From the NCBI GenBank assembly GCA_024226935.1, contig JAAELK010000309.1:1-54019 (forward strand): a stretch of 54,019 bases of DNA. The letters are read 5' to 3'. Source of the DNA: Desulfobacteraceae bacterium (GTDB lineage: Bacteria > Desulfobacterota > Desulfobacteria > Desulfobacterales > Desulfobacteraceae). Both the position numbers and the translations under genes were made by a program. Shown here piece after piece: positions 53,882 through 54,019 of this stretch. The notes beneath the pieces were generated by a model that made no database searches, was not told where the DNA came from, and saw only the letters and a list, made by a program, of their open reading frames with translations. Position 1 is the first letter of the stretch, and the number at the start of each line of letters is the position of its first letter.

Positions 53882-54019
53882 GTCTTCAGGAGGACAGACC
53901 TTACGGGGTCGCTTCGGGGGACAGGAAAGAGATTTTAGTTTGATCTTTGAAAATTGGTCAGTGAGAAAAGAAATGAGCGGGTCGTAAAGACCTAAAAAGT
54001 TTTATCAAAGGATTATAAC
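53882..54019 (+). promoter_or_regulatory. probable 16S rRNA operon leader with boxA-like element
   Basis: An untranslated leader with a GGTCT/AGACC stem (53881-53900) and TGATCTTTGAAAA (53941-53953), which resembles boxA (TGCTCTTTAACAA in E. coli) and the bases that precede 16S genes in many bacteria. No part of 16S itself is inside the window; the call is from the leader only. Confidence 0.5.

Noticed and set aside
1-54019. tRNA genes, CRISPR arrays, insertion sequences, phage or plasmid genes
   Set aside because: None recognised on reading; no transposase, integrase or regularly spaced repeats seen, so the islands are not obviously on a mobile element.

Overview
The window looks like chromosomal DNA from an anaerobic, lipid- and acid-oxidising deltaproteobacterium, most probably a Desulfobacterales sulfate reducer. 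This is an inference from content: many paralogous acyl-CoA dehydrogenases, CoA ligases and family III CoA-transferases, a dedicated electron transfer flavoprotein, an AtuA-linked biotin carboxylase operon and sigma-54 control. I see no oxygenase, sulfate-reduction or taxon-marker gene. The window ends just inside what looks like an rRNA operon leader, so taxonomy could be settled from the next few hundred bases. No database search was possible; family calls rest on motifs and recalled family features.

Layout. (1) 175-2332: darP (ribosome assembly), convergent with a two-domain SDR/DUF2867 protein. (2) 2509-10598, plus strand: a MoxR-type AAA+ ATPase and a CoxE-type VWA protein followed by a divergent acyl-CoA dehydrogenase; then a TetR repressor with a clear promoter and operator, an acyl-CoA ligase and a 2,4-dienoyl-CoA reductase, ending at a strong terminator. 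(3) 10731-12485: a secreted protein of unknown function. (4) 24137 down to 12563, minus strand: a long beta-oxidation operon (FadE-type dehydrogenase, FadN-type bifunctional enzyme, thiolase, acid-CoA ligase, two family III CoA-transferase subunits, MFS carrier, TetR). (5) 24597-27468, minus, AT-rich to the eye: a PotD-like binding protein, a methyltransferase-family membrane protein and a broken porin gene. (6) 27724-32138, minus: an aldehyde dehydrogenase/iron alcohol dehydrogenase fusion and, just upstream, a PAS-AAA-Fis sigma-54 activator. (7) 40451 down to 32382, minus: biotin-dependent acyl-CoA carboxylase in three polypeptides, enoyl-CoA hydratase, AtuA-like protein, acyl-CoA dehydrogenase and a gamma-carbonic-anhydrase-like protein. 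(8) 40711-43712, minus: an acyltransferase domain fused to a PilZ-like domain, and an ABC-type binding protein. (9) 44072-53645, plus: etfB-etfA, an ACAD10/11-type dehydrogenase, TetR, an APH-fold kinase, SDR, 3-hydroxyacyl-CoA dehydrogenase, FadE-type dehydrogenase and a crotonase-fold protein. (10) 53646-54019: AT-rich DNA, a strong promoter and a probable rRNA leader.

How it fits together. Each island encodes activation or funnelling of a different acid or alcohol into beta-oxidation. The clearest regulatory result is that operons (4) and (6) have the same promoter architecture: a -24/-12 sigma-54 promoter, two conserved spacer blocks at identical distances and a tandem pair of 18-bp inverted repeats about 185 bp upstream. 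One of the two sits beside the activator gene, so that activator probably controls both alcohol/aldehyde oxidation and beta-oxidation. Island (9) resembles the bacterial levulinate (Lva) and mammalian ACAD10/11 systems for 4-hydroxyacyl-CoA and has its own pair of TetR-type operators.
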